Assembly: GCA_012719135.1 (NCBI GenBank)
Contig: JAAYAW010000066.1
Location: 1 to 64,000 of the forward strand
DNA length: 64,000 bases
DNA from: Chloroflexota bacterium
GTDB taxonomy: Bacteria > Chloroflexota > Anaerolineae > UBA1429
Direction: 5' to 3'
Part shown: positions 9,135 to 16,742 of the stretch, in pieces
How positions within the stretch are numbered: position 1 is the first letter of the stretch
How the letters are laid out: the number at the start of each line of letters is the position of its first letter
The notes under the pieces: model-generated
Database searches by the model: none
What the model was told of the DNA's origin: nothing
The model's input: the letters and a program-made list of their open reading frames with translations, nothing else
Translations under genes and position numbers: made by a program

Positions 9135-9298
9135 ACGTCCTCCTGACGTGGCTGGCTGTGTCTCTATGGCAAACACCGTGCCTCCGGGCAGGTTGCGGCC
9201 CCGTGCGCACTGGCCGGAAGCAACTCCTGGCGCGGGAGCGGGTTAGTACTGGCAGAATACACTGCAAGGGCGCGCGGCAAAACAGGAGGAGGAATCCG

Positions 9299-10549
9299 TT
9301 GAACAGAGTAGTCGTCACTGGCATGGGGGCTGTGTCCCCTTTGGGCAACGATCTCGCCAGCACCTGGGACGGCATCGTGGCCGGGCGTTCGGGTGTTGGC
9401 CCGATTACGCGTTTTGATGCCACAGGCTATCGTACGACCATCGCGGCCGAGGTGCACTCGTTTGATGCCGAAGCGCACTTTCCGGCGAGAGATGTGCGGC
9501 GCATGGACTCTTGCGCTCAATACGCCCTGGTGGCTGCGCGTGAAGCTCTGCGCGATGCGGCCCTCTCCGACGAGGCATTCGCCGACGGGCTAGGCGCGCG
9601 CACGGCCGTAGTGATCGGCTCCGGCATCGGAGGCATGGGAACCGTGACAGAGCAACTCCGCGTGCTCATCGAGCGCGGGCCGGGCAAGGTCAGCCCTTAT
9701 CTCATCCCCATGATCCTGCCAGAGAGCGCAGCCAGCATGGTGGCGATAGAGCATGGGCTGCGAGGGCCCAACATGGCCGTGACCTCCGCCTGCGCGACCG
9801 GCGCCAACGCGATTGGCGAGGGCGTCCAGATGATCCGTCAGGGCCGTGCCGATGTGTGCGTGGCCGGCGGCTCCGAGGCGTCCGTGCTGGAGATCGCCAT
9901 GGCCGGGTTCGGCGCCATGCGAGCCTTGTCTACGCGCAATGAGGATCCCGCTCGTGCCTCCCGTCCCTTTGATCGCGATCGGGATGGCTTTGTGGTCGGA
10001 GAAGGAGCAGGGATTCTCGTTCTGGAGTCGCTGGCGCATGCCCTGGCGAGGGGCGCCACCGTACGCGCGGAGGTGCTGGGCTATGGCACCAATGACGATG
10101 CCTACCACATCACGGCACCAGAGCCCGATGGAGCCGGGGCCACGGCCTGCATGCGGTTGGCGCTCTCCTCGGCCGGGATCGAGCCCGAGCGGGTGGATTA
10201 CGTCAACGCCCATGGGACCAGCACGGTGCTCAACGATATCACCGAGACGAAAGCCATCAAAGCTGTCTTTGGAGAGCACGCTTACCGTCTACCAGTCAGC
10301 TCGACCAAATCCATGACGGGGCATCTGCTGGGCGCCGCCGGAGCGCTTGAGGCGATCCTATGCGTCTGTGCGCTCGAGTCGAGCACTGTGCCGCCCACGA
10401 TGAACTTGGAGCACCCCGACCCTGATTGCGATCTGGATTATGTGCCAGGGCGGGCGCGCCAGGTCGCCATCAGCACGGCACTCTCCAACTCCTTCGGATT
10501 CGGGGGACACAACGTCAGCCTCGTGTTCTCCAGGTACCAGGATGCCTGA
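9299..10549 (+). CDS. fabF: 3-oxoacyl-[ACP] synthase II
   Basis: 416 residues. KAS II has its nucleophile Cys at 165 (TSACATG), catalytic His at 305 (NAHGTST) and 342, and Lys at 337 (KSMTGH). It condenses acyl-ACP with malonyl-ACP during elongation. The start is a TTG preceded by AACAGGAGGAGG; no ATG or GTG in frame gives the family N-terminus NRVVVTGMG. It is divergent from fabK, and the 164-base gap presumably carries both promoters, although no clear consensus pair is visible. fabH follows with an 8-base overlap. Confidence 0.93.
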   Translation: MNRVVVTGMGAVSPLGNDLASTWDGIVAGRSGVGPITRFDATGYRTTIAAEVHSFDAEAHFPARDVRRMDSCAQYALVAAREALRDAALSDEAFADGLGARTAVVIGSGIGGMGTVTEQLRVLIERGPGKVSPYLIPMILPESAASMVAIEHGLRGPNMAVTSACATGANAIGEGVQMIRQGRADVCVAGGSEASVLEIAMAGFGAMRALSTRNEDPARASRPFDRDRDGFVVGEGAGILVLESLAHALARGATVRAEVLGYGTNDDAYHITAPEPDGAGATACMRLALSSAGIEPERVDYVNAHGTSTVLNDITETKAIKAVFGEHAYRLPVSSTKSMTGHLLGAAGALEAILCVCALESSTVPPTMNLEHPDPDCDLDYVPGRARQVAISTALSNSFGFGGHNVSLVFSRYQDA

Positions 10550-11699
10550 ACCCCGCTCAATGGCCGCGATCGTCGGATGGGGGATGTACGTGCCGGAACG
10601 CGTCGTCACCAACGAGGATTTGGCTCAGATGATGGATACGTCCGACGAGTGGATTCGTACGCGGACGGGCATAGAGAGGCGGCACTGGGCCCCGGATCAC
10701 CAGGCAACCGCCTCCATGGCGATCGAGGCCGGACGCCAGGCGCTGGAGGTGGCCGATGCCGATCCGCTCGATATCGGTCTGATCCTCCTGGCGACCATGA
10801 CTCCCGACTACGGAACACCTTCCACCGCTTGCCTGGTGCAGAGCGGCCTGGGGGCGGTCCATGCCGGCGCAGTGGACCTCAATGCCGGATGCTCCGGGTT
10901 CGTGTATGCCCTGACCCTGGCGCACGCCGCCATCGCCTCTGGCCAGGAAGAGATGGTGCTCGTCATCGGCGCGGATACGATGACGAGGATCGTGGACAGG
11001 CAGGACCGTAGCACGGCGGTGCTTTTTGGTGATGGCGCGGGCGCTGTCCTCCTGCGCGCATCCGATGGCGGCGCCGGCGTGCTGGCCACGATTTTGGGCG
11101 CGGACGGCTCTGGTGCCGATCTGCTCAAGGTGCCTGCCGGCGGTAGCGCCTTACCCGCTTCGGCCGAGTCGCTGGCCGCTCGGGAGCACTACCTGACAAT
11201 GGATGGGCACCAGGTGTTCCGTTTTGCCACGCGAGTTCTTCCTCGCGTGATCGAGCGTGTGGCCGAGCGGGCAGGCCTGGAGATCGGCGACATCGACTGG
11301 ATCATTCCTCACCAGGCCAATGCGCGCATCCTGGAGGCGACGGCGAGACGCCTTCGGCTTGATCTGGCGCGCTTTTACACCAACATCCAGGAGTACGGAA
11401 ACACCTCTGCCGCTTCGGTGCCGATCGCCCTGTGCGAGGCAGTCCGCAAGGGCCATGTCATCCCCGGGCAGATCCTGGTCCTCGCCGGCTTTGGCGCCGG
11501 GCTCACCTGGGCGGCTGCGGCCGTCCGCTGGGGTCCTGGCGCTCGCAAGCGGCGCGCCCCCTTCTACCGGCGCTGGTGGCGCTGGATGCTCTATCGCTGG
11601 GCTGCGGCACATAGCGTCGGTCGCCGGCTGTCGCGCCGGCTCTGTGCGAGCAAGCCGCTCGCGTCGCTGCTTTGTCGCCTGCGCCGTCGTCCGCAGTAG
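10542..11699 (+). CDS. fabH: 3-oxoacyl-[ACP] synthase III with Arg-rich C-terminal tail
   Basis: 385 residues from the ATG at 10542 (another ATG at 10560 is possible). The KAS III triad is visible as C117 (LNAGCSGF), H257 (IIPHQANARI) and N287 (GNTSAAS). FabH starts fatty-acid synthesis by condensing an acyl-CoA primer with malonyl-ACP. The normal fold ends near residue 330. Another 55 residues follow, with 17 Arg/Lys and many Trp, Tyr and Leu, which looks like a cationic amphipathic or membrane-contacting tail. No frameshift is needed to produce it. The gene overlaps fabF by 8 bases, implying coupled translation. Confidence 0.9.
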   Translation: MPEPRSMAAIVGWGMYVPERVVTNEDLAQMMDTSDEWIRTRTGIERRHWAPDHQATASMAIEAGRQALEVADADPLDIGLILLATMTPDYGTPSTACLVQSGLGAVHAGAVDLNAGCSGFVYALTLAHAAIASGQEEMVLVIGADTMTRIVDRQDRSTAVLFGDGAGAVLLRASDGGAGVLATILGADGSGADLLKVPAGGSALPASAESLAAREHYLTMDGHQVFRFATRVLPRVIERVAERAGLEIGDIDWIIPHQANARILEATARRLRLDLARFYTNIQEYGNTSAASVPIALCEAVRKGHVIPGQILVLAGFGAGLTWAAAAVRWGPGARKRRAPFYRRWWRWMLYRWAAAHSVGRRLSRRLCASKPLASLLCRLRRRPQ

Positions 11700-11782
11700 C
11701 TTTCCCGGAGGCATAACGTCTCGGTTCGCCTGAGGGGCTGAGGCGATCGCCCGCCCCGCAAAGGCCTCTCGGAGAGGCTCGC

Positions 11783-11814
11783 ACGGGCCCCGCTCGAACA
11801 TGGGCGGGGCCCGT
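11783..11814 (+). terminator. Terminator hairpin after fabH
   Basis: An 11-bp perfect stem lies about 80 bases past the fabH stop, followed by a pyrimidine-rich but not T-rich tail. The remainder of the 276-base gap to the sigma gene contains the ECF-type promoter. Confidence 0.55.
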
Positions 11815-11907
11815 ATCGTCCGTCTCCCCTGTATCGCGGTCGCCTGCCCTCGTGTAGCCGTTTCCTGGATCAGTGACGGGTTTGGGATCGGCCAGTCTCG
11901 ACGTGCG

Positions 11908-11936
11908 CCAAACTTTTAACCTTCCTGCCTCGTCTA
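11908..11936 (+). promoter_or_regulatory. ECF-type promoter of the sigma/anti-sigma operon
   Basis: An AAAC-TTTT -35 block (11908-11917) and CGTCTA (11931-11936) are separated by the spacing usual for ECF sigma promoters. The pattern resembles Bacillus SigV/SigW-type promoters. Its position directly before an ECF sigma gene suggests autoregulation. Confidence 0.6.
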
Positions 11937-11975
11937 TACACTGAACGGAGGAAACATGGCATTGGGGGTAAAGCA

Positions 11976-12473
11976 TTGGCCAATCAGCAATTCTACCAGA
12001 GGCTGGCCGCTCATCTCCGAGCGGAGCAGGATCGGCTCTATCGTCTGGCGTTCAGCTATGCGGGAAACGAGCAGGATGCGATGGATATCCTGCAGACCGC
12101 TCTGGTCAAGGCGCTCACGGCTGCTCCTCTTCGGGAGCCGCAGTACTTGGGGACCTGGGTCTACCGCATCGTAGTGAACACCGCGCTGGATTGGCTGCGC
12201 CTTCGCAAGCGGTTCGTGCCCGTTGACGATGGCTATTTTGACGCGGTCCCAGCCACCAGCGAGCGTGCTCCGGGCGAGGATGTGCTGCCACGCGAGGATC
12301 TGAAGCAGGCCCTCGACTCGTTGCCTACCGAGTACAAGACGATCGTCGTTCTGCGCTATTTTGAAGAGCTAAAGCTCCAGGAGGTGGCCGACGTGCTGGA
12401 GCTGAACGTGAACACAGTCAAGACGCGGCTGTATGCCGCTCTGCGGATGCTTCGCCTGGAAATGGAGGTATAG
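11976..12473 (+). CDS. ECF-family RNA polymerase sigma factor
   Basis: 165 residues with sigma region 2 (DRLYRLAFSYAGNEQDAMDILQ, then TWVYRIVVNTALDWLR) and region 4 (LKQALDSLPTEYKTIVVLRYFEELKLQEVADVL, then VNTVKTRLYAAL). It is paired with an RsiV-like anti-sigma gene, so it is likely a SigV-type stress sigma factor. The start is uncertain: TTG at 11976 has SD-like GGGGGT upstream, whereas the strongest SD (GGAGG) points to an ATG at 11956 that is out of frame. An ECF-type promoter lies just upstream. Confidence 0.88.
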   Translation: MANQQFYQRLAAHLRAEQDRLYRLAFSYAGNEQDAMDILQTALVKALTAAPLREPQYLGTWVYRIVVNTALDWLRLRKRFVPVDDGYFDAVPATSERAPGEDVLPREDLKQALDSLPTEYKTIVVLRYFEELKLQEVADVLELNVNTVKTRLYAALRMLRLEMEV

Positions 12474-12476
12474 ATC

Positions 12477-13376
12477 ATGACCAAGGGTATGGATCAACTC
12501 AAGGCTCGCTATGATGCGACTCCTATCCCCTCTCACTTGGCCGCACGAGTGGACGATCTCTGCGAAAGCCACCGGCCCCGGACGAGCGTTTGGAGTGTGC
12601 CCGGATGGCGTTGGGCCCTGGCGACGGCAGCGGGAGCTCTGTTCTTTCTGACCCTTGCGGTGAACGCCCTGCCTGCACAGGCTTCCACGTTGAGCGATAT
12701 TCCGGTGCTTGGGTCCTTGGTCCGAGTGCTCACCTTTGTTGACTATGCTGCCGAAGAAAGCGGCTACGAGGCGCATATTCGCATCGCACGCATCGAGGGT
12801 TTGGAGAATCAACAGCTGGAAGACGCGATCAACGCCGAACTTCTGGCGGATGGGCAGGCCCTCATAGCGCAGTACGAGGCCGATGTCGCCGCACTGCAGG
12901 CGGAGTACGGAGAGGAGACCATCCACAGAGGCGTGGAGACGTACTATGAGATCATGTGCTCGAACGATGAGGTCTTTTCGCTGCGGGTAGAGTATTTCGT
13001 GGCCGCTGGAGGCTCGAACACCAGCTATGACTTTTACAACGTCAACCAGCGGACCGGTGAGCTCATGACTCTGGGTTCTCTTTTCCGCCCGGGCACAGAC
13101 CATCTCGAGGTCATCAACGAGTATCTCCTGGAGCAGATGCGGGCAGCCGTAGATGAGGCCGGACACCCGCTCTATTGGGTCGACGAGACGGACCCGTACG
13201 TGGACGCTTTCGAGGGGATCGAGGCGGACCACGACTTTTACGTCAGTCAGGAGGGCAGACTCGTCATCGCCTTTGACAAGTATGAGGTGGCGCCGGGGTA
13301 CGTCGGCACACCGGAGTTTGTGATCCCGACGGAGTTGATTGAGAGCTTGCTGGCGGAGGGGGTGCCCATCCACTGA
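12477..13376 (+). CDS. RsiV-like membrane anti-sigma factor (DUF3298-type extracytoplasmic domain)
   Basis: 299 residues. A cytoplasmic N-terminal stretch of about 43 residues should bind the sigma factor. One membrane helix follows (about 45-63), then a large outer domain with segments such as TYYEIMCSNDEVFSLRVEYF and DFYNVNQRTGEL, which resemble the DUF3298 part of RsiV. Immediately after the helix is an A-Q-A motif (67-69), a good signal peptidase I site. In Bacillus subtilis, RsiV is cut by signal peptidase when lysozyme binds it. It starts three bases after the sigma stop, with its SD inside the sigma gene. Confidence 0.75.
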   Translation: MTKGMDQLKARYDATPIPSHLAARVDDLCESHRPRTSVWSVPGWRWALATAAGALFFLTLAVNALPAQASTLSDIPVLGSLVRVLTFVDYAAEESGYEAHIRIARIEGLENQQLEDAINAELLADGQALIAQYEADVAALQAEYGEETIHRGVETYYEIMCSNDEVFSLRVEYFVAAGGSNTSYDFYNVNQRTGELMTLGSLFRPGTDHLEVINEYLLEQMRAAVDEAGHPLYWVDETDPYVDAFEGIEADHDFYVSQEGRLVIAFDKYEVAPGYVGTPEFVIPTELIESLLAEGVPIH

Positions 13377-13398
13377 TCGCTTTCGGGATGCTGTACCG

Positions 13399-13430
13399 CA
13401 GGCCTGGGCGCCAACCGGCGCCCAGGCCTG
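13399..13430 (+). terminator. Terminator of the sigma/anti-sigma operon
   Basis: A perfect 14-bp stem with a 4-nt AACC loop lies 22 bases after the anti-sigma stop, followed by a short pyrimidine tail. The facing gene ends at 13500, so it may serve both strands. Confidence 0.65.
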
Positions 13431-13499
13431 CTTCTCTACGGCTTATCCGCTGCTCGCGCATTCTCGCCATGCTGTGTCAGCAGGCAGGAGAGGGACACG

Positions 13500-13979
13500 C
13501 TATGGCTGGGCGTCGGGGCTTCCCGCCGCTCTGCTGCGCATCAGCAGGCTCCAGGTGCCCTCCTGTACGACCTCTTCCTGCTGATTGAGCACGGTCACCT
13601 GCAGTGTCACCAGTCCGCCGCCCTGGCTTGGCATCGGACGCACGCGGCTCACGGTGCTGGTGAGGCCGATCGTATCCCCAATAAGAATCGGTCTCTTGAA
13701 TCGCCAGTCCAGGCTGGTAAAGGCCATAACGGTGCCTTCCAGGTATCCGGCCTGAGCAGCCAGCCCCGATGCCACGGACAGGCCAAGCAGGCCGTGCGCG
13801 ATGCGCTCGCCGAACGGGGTGGACCGGGCATACTCCGCATCAACATGGAGGGCGTTATAGTCGCCGGAAAGGCCCGCGAACTGAACAATGTCCGCCTCGG
13901 TGATGGTGCGGCGTGGCGAGTCCATTTCCTGGCCCACCTGGAAATCCTCCAGGTACCAGCCCCGGGTCGTGTATGACAT
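13500..13979 (-). CDS. MaoC-like hot-dog fold dehydratase
   Basis: 159 residues. The hydratase 2/MaoC motif is GLSGDYNALHVDAEYA followed by RIAHGLLGLSVASGL, with catalytic Asp and His in the first part. The family hydrates enoyl-CoA or enoyl-ACP thioesters. The ATG at 13979 has the SD AGGAGG, so the slightly longer frame upstream is unlikely. It stands alone between a terminator and the divergent SanA-like gene, so its pathway is not shown by context. Confidence 0.85.
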   Translation of the reverse strand: MSYTTRGWYLEDFQVGQEMDSPRRTITEADIVQFAGLSGDYNALHVDAEYARSTPFGERIAHGLLGLSVASGLAAQAGYLEGTVMAFTSLDWRFKRPILIGDTIGLTSTVSRVRPMPSQGGGLVTLQVTVLNQQEEVVQEGTWSLLMRSRAAGSPDAQP

Positions 13980-14086
13980 GGCAACCTCCTGCACGCGTAA
14001 CGGTTCCCCTGTACTAACACCAGGTCGCCTGGGACGTTGCGTGGCGGCTGGTTACTGCGAGCTTCGTTCGTCGAGCTGTGCGGTGC

Positions 14087-14092
14087 TATAAT
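14087..14092 (+). promoter_or_regulatory. Putative -10 element of the SanA-like gene
   Basis: TATAAT lies 31 bases before the TTG at 14124, with TTCGTT 18 bases upstream as a weak -35. It argues against translation starting at the earlier ATG at 14037. Confidence 0.45.
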
Positions 14093-14123
14093 CGGCAGCA
14101 ACTACTCCGATGGGAGAGCCACA

Positions 14124-14780
14124 TTGAAGCACCGAACTTGGCGGCACAGACTCGGACTTTTTCTAGCGGGGCTCGCGACGGCGGCCCTGATCTGTGCATT
14201 CCTGGTCGTGCTGTTGCGCTGGTGGACAAACCAGCACTATGGCAAGGCGATCTACACAATCGAGACGGCGCCCTCCCGCCCTATCGCCATCGTATTCGGT
14301 GCCGGCGTGTGGCCCGACGGTCGCCTAAGCCCGGTGTTGGAGGATCGCGTGTACACGGCTGTGCTGCTGTACCGGGCGGGCAAGGTGCGCAAGCTCCTCA
14401 TGACGGGCGACAATCGCTTTGCGGACTACAACGAGCCGCAACACATGCGTGAGTACGCTCAGGCGCTGGGTGTCCCCGATGAGGATATCGTTCTGGATTA
14501 TGCCGGGCGCCGGACGTATGACAGCTGCTACCGCGCTCGCCACATCTTTGCCGTCGATAGTGCGATTCTGGTGACGCAGTCCTATCATCTCGATCGGGCG
14601 CTCTTTACCGGGAACGGCCTTGGAATCGATGCGGTTGGGGTCGCCGCAGATCGAAGAGACTATCAGCACATCGAACACTACTGGTGGCGCGAGTTGGCGG
14701 CCACTGCGCTGGCGGCCGTGGAAGTGTACGTTACCCGCCCTCTACCGGTTCTGGGGGAAAGGCTGCCGATTGAGTACTGA
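14124..14780 (+). CDS. SanA/YdcF-like DUF218 membrane protein
   Basis: 218 residues. One N-terminal membrane helix (about 11-33) is followed by a DUF218 domain with IVFGAGVWPDGRLSPVLEDRV, LLMTGDN, RTYDSCYRAR and VTQSYHLDRAL. This order is characteristic of SanA (vancomycin sensitivity in E. coli) and its relatives, which affect the cell envelope by an unknown biochemical activity. The start chosen is the TTG after GGGAG, because a promoter lies downstream of the earlier ATG. It is convergent with rsgA. Confidence 0.82.
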   Translation: MKHRTWRHRLGLFLAGLATAALICAFLVVLLRWWTNQHYGKAIYTIETAPSRPIAIVFGAGVWPDGRLSPVLEDRVYTAVLLYRAGKVRKLLMTGDNRFADYNEPQHMREYAQALGVPDEDIVLDYAGRRTYDSCYRARHIFAVDSAILVTQSYHLDRALFTGNGLGIDAVGVAADRRDYQHIEHYWWRELAATALAAVEVYVTRPLPVLGERLPIEY

Positions 14781-14808
14781 CCGGCGTGCTGGCGAGCACT
14801 GCCCGCCC

Positions 14809-15726
14809 TCAGAAAGCGTACGCGAACATCTTGCAGTAGCTCTCATAGCGCCGAGCATCGATCTCGCCACTCTGCACCGCGTCCTGCACGGCGCAGCCTG
14901 GCTCATGGATGTGGGTGCAGGGCTGAAACCGGCAGTGCCCGAGATAAGGCCTCATCTCCGGGAAAAACGCTTCGAGTTGCTCCGGCTCAATATCCCAGAA
15001 CATGAACACTCGCAATCCAGGTGTGTCCGCAACATAGATGCCCGGCTCGGGGTTCAGTAAGGAGGCCACCACGGTGGTGTGCTTTCCCCGGTCGTGATAC
15101 TCGCTGATCGGCCCGGTCTTGAGGTCGAGATCCGGCCACAATCCATTGAGCAGGCTGGATTTCCCTGCGCCTGAGGGGCCCGTCAACACGGACATCTTGC
15201 CTCGAAGCATACTCCTCAGTGACTCGAGGTTCTCGCCGCGGGCCGCACTCACCTCGATGACGGCGTAGCCGATCCTGCGGTAGACGTCAAAGGGGTTCTC
15301 CTCGCCCGGCTCTAGGAGGTCGGATTTGTTGGCCACGATCACGACGGGGAGATCCGCCGCCTCGCAGGCCACCAGATAGCGATCGAGCATCAGCGGGTTC
15401 GGCTCGGGATTGTGGTGCGCAAAGACCACCAGAACCTGGTCTGGGTTTGCCAAGATCACCTGTTCCTGGCCGGCCATGGTGCCTGGACGCGGCGGCGGAG
15501 GGCGGCGAGAGAGGACTCGGACACGGGGCAACACGCTCTCGATGATGCCAGAGCCTTCCTCGGTTGGCACCCAGCACACGCGATCGCCGAGAGCCACCAG
15601 GTCCGTGCCGCGACGCTCGCGCTTTAGCCTGCCCCTGATGGTGCAATCGACGATGCCCTCTTTGGTCTGTACATAGTGGTGGCCGCCGTGCACCCGGATC
15701 ACCAGATCACCGCACCGTTCGGTCAT
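14809..15726 (-). CDS. rsgA: Small ribosomal subunit biogenesis GTPase
   Basis: 305 residues. Circularly permuted GTPase with the order G4 (ANKSD), G1 (GPSGAGKSS), G3 (DTPG). It has an N-terminal OB-fold and a C-terminal zinc site (CRFQPCTHIHEPGC). RsgA helps mature the 30S subunit. The ATG at 15726 matches the family N-terminus and has a purine-rich SD; the frame upstream of it is open but lacks homology. Confidence 0.93.
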   Translation of the reverse strand: MTERCGDLVIRVHGGHHYVQTKEGIVDCTIRGRLKRERRGTDLVALGDRVCWVPTEEGSGIIESVLPRVRVLSRRPPPPRPGTMAGQEQVILANPDQVLVVFAHHNPEPNPLMLDRYLVACEAADLPVVIVANKSDLLEPGEENPFDVYRRIGYAVIEVSAARGENLESLRSMLRGKMSVLTGPSGAGKSSLLNGLWPDLDLKTGPISEYHDRGKHTTVVASLLNPEPGIYVADTPGLRVFMFWDIEPEQLEAFFPEMRPYLGHCRFQPCTHIHEPGCAVQDAVQSGEIDARRYESYCKMFAYAF

Positions 15727-15838
15727 GCTTTTCCATCCCGCCAGCCGTCTAGGGCGACATAAGCTGCCTGTAGCGCAGGGCAGTCTAGCATGGGGCCAGA
15801 TGCGGGTCAATGAACCCCGCAGCCTTGTCAGATATCAC

Positions 15839-15868
15839 TTGGCGCTCAGCGGGACGCAGCGGTATACT
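15839..15868 (+). promoter_or_regulatory. Putative promoter of the glycosyltransferase gene
   Basis: TTGGCG, an 18-nt spacer and TATACT, 55 bases before the ATG at 15924. Confidence 0.5.
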
Positions 15869-15923
15869 GCCCCCCGCGAGGGGACCCTGTGTCTGTCGGA
15901 TTCCACGAAACGAGCACGGCCTT

Positions 15924-16595
15924 ATGAAGCTTTCTGTACTGATGCCCGTCTATAACGAGGAAGCGGGGTTGGAGAGCATTCTCCAGCGCGTGAATGCCGT
16001 CGCAGTGGATAAGGAGATCATCATCGTGGATGATTGCTCCACCGATGGCACTCGGCGCATCCTCCAGGCCATCGATCTGCCCGGGGTGCGGGTGTTCCGC
16101 CATCCGGAGAACAGGGGCAAAGGAGCCGCCATCCGCACCGCCATCGCGGCTGCCCGGGGAGACGCGATCATCATTCAGGACGCCGACCTGGAGTACTCTC
16201 CGGAGGAGTACCCGGTTCTGCTTGCCCCCATCCTATCCGGCGACGCGAGCGTGGTGTACGGCGTTCGTGATCTCTCGGGCCAGCGGCTCACTACGCGTTG
16301 GGGAAATCGCTTCCTCACCGCACTGACGAACCTGCTCTATGGTATCCGCGTGCACGACATGGAGACCTGCTACAAACTCGTGCTCACTTCCATTGCCTCC
16401 CGGCTGGATCTCGAGTGCAATCGGTTTGACCTTGAGCCCGAGATCACAGCCAAGATCGCGCGCATGGGCCACCGGATTCATGAGGTGCCGATCTCCTACG
16501 CGCCGCGCGCAGAGAAAAAGCTCTCGCCCTGGCGGGACGGCTGGCCGGCTGTGCTTGCCCTGCTGCGTTACCTGAGATGGAAGCCTGCCGAGTAG
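15924..16595 (+). CDS. Family 2 glycosyltransferase (dolichol-phosphate mannosyltransferase-like)
   Basis: 223 residues. The GT-A fold is seen in LMPVYNEEAGLESIL, IIVDDCSTDG and the metal-binding DAD of QDADLEYSPEEY. This resembles DPM1/polyprenol-phosphate sugar transferases, which move a sugar from a nucleotide donor to a lipid phosphate. There are no C-terminal membrane helices. The ATG at 15924 begins exactly at the family N-terminus; the SD is weak. The real donor and acceptor are unknown. Confidence 0.87.
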   Translation: MKLSVLMPVYNEEAGLESILQRVNAVAVDKEIIIVDDCSTDGTRRILQAIDLPGVRVFRHPENRGKGAAIRTAIAAARGDAIIIQDADLEYSPEEYPVLLAPILSGDASVVYGVRDLSGQRLTTRWGNRFLTALTNLLYGIRVHDMETCYKLVLTSIASRLDLECNRFDLEPEITAKIARMGHRIHEVPISYAPRAEKKLSPWRDGWPAVLALLRYLRWKPAE

Positions 16596-16674
16596 CCCCG
16601 CCTGGACCCCTCGCTTTCAGCGGAACCAGCAGCCCTCAAAACGGCTCGAGATGGGCAGCCTGCATCGCCAGTTC

Positions 16675-16702
16675 TTTACAAAATAACTAAACAATGTATA
16701 AT
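16675..16702 (+). promoter_or_regulatory. Promoter of copA
   Basis: TTTACA, a 16-nt spacer and a perfect TATAAT in a markedly AT-rich stretch, 41 bases before the ATG. No convincing CopY or CsoR operator was found. Confidence 0.65.
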
Positions 16703-16742
16703 GATGGTATAGGTATGACGGCCGCTAGTATGAGGTGCTCCG

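Noticed and set aside
16675-16742. CopY or CsoR operator at the copA promoter
   Set aside because: TACA and TGTA occur but not at CopY-box spacing, and no CsoR-type GC-rich palindrome is present.
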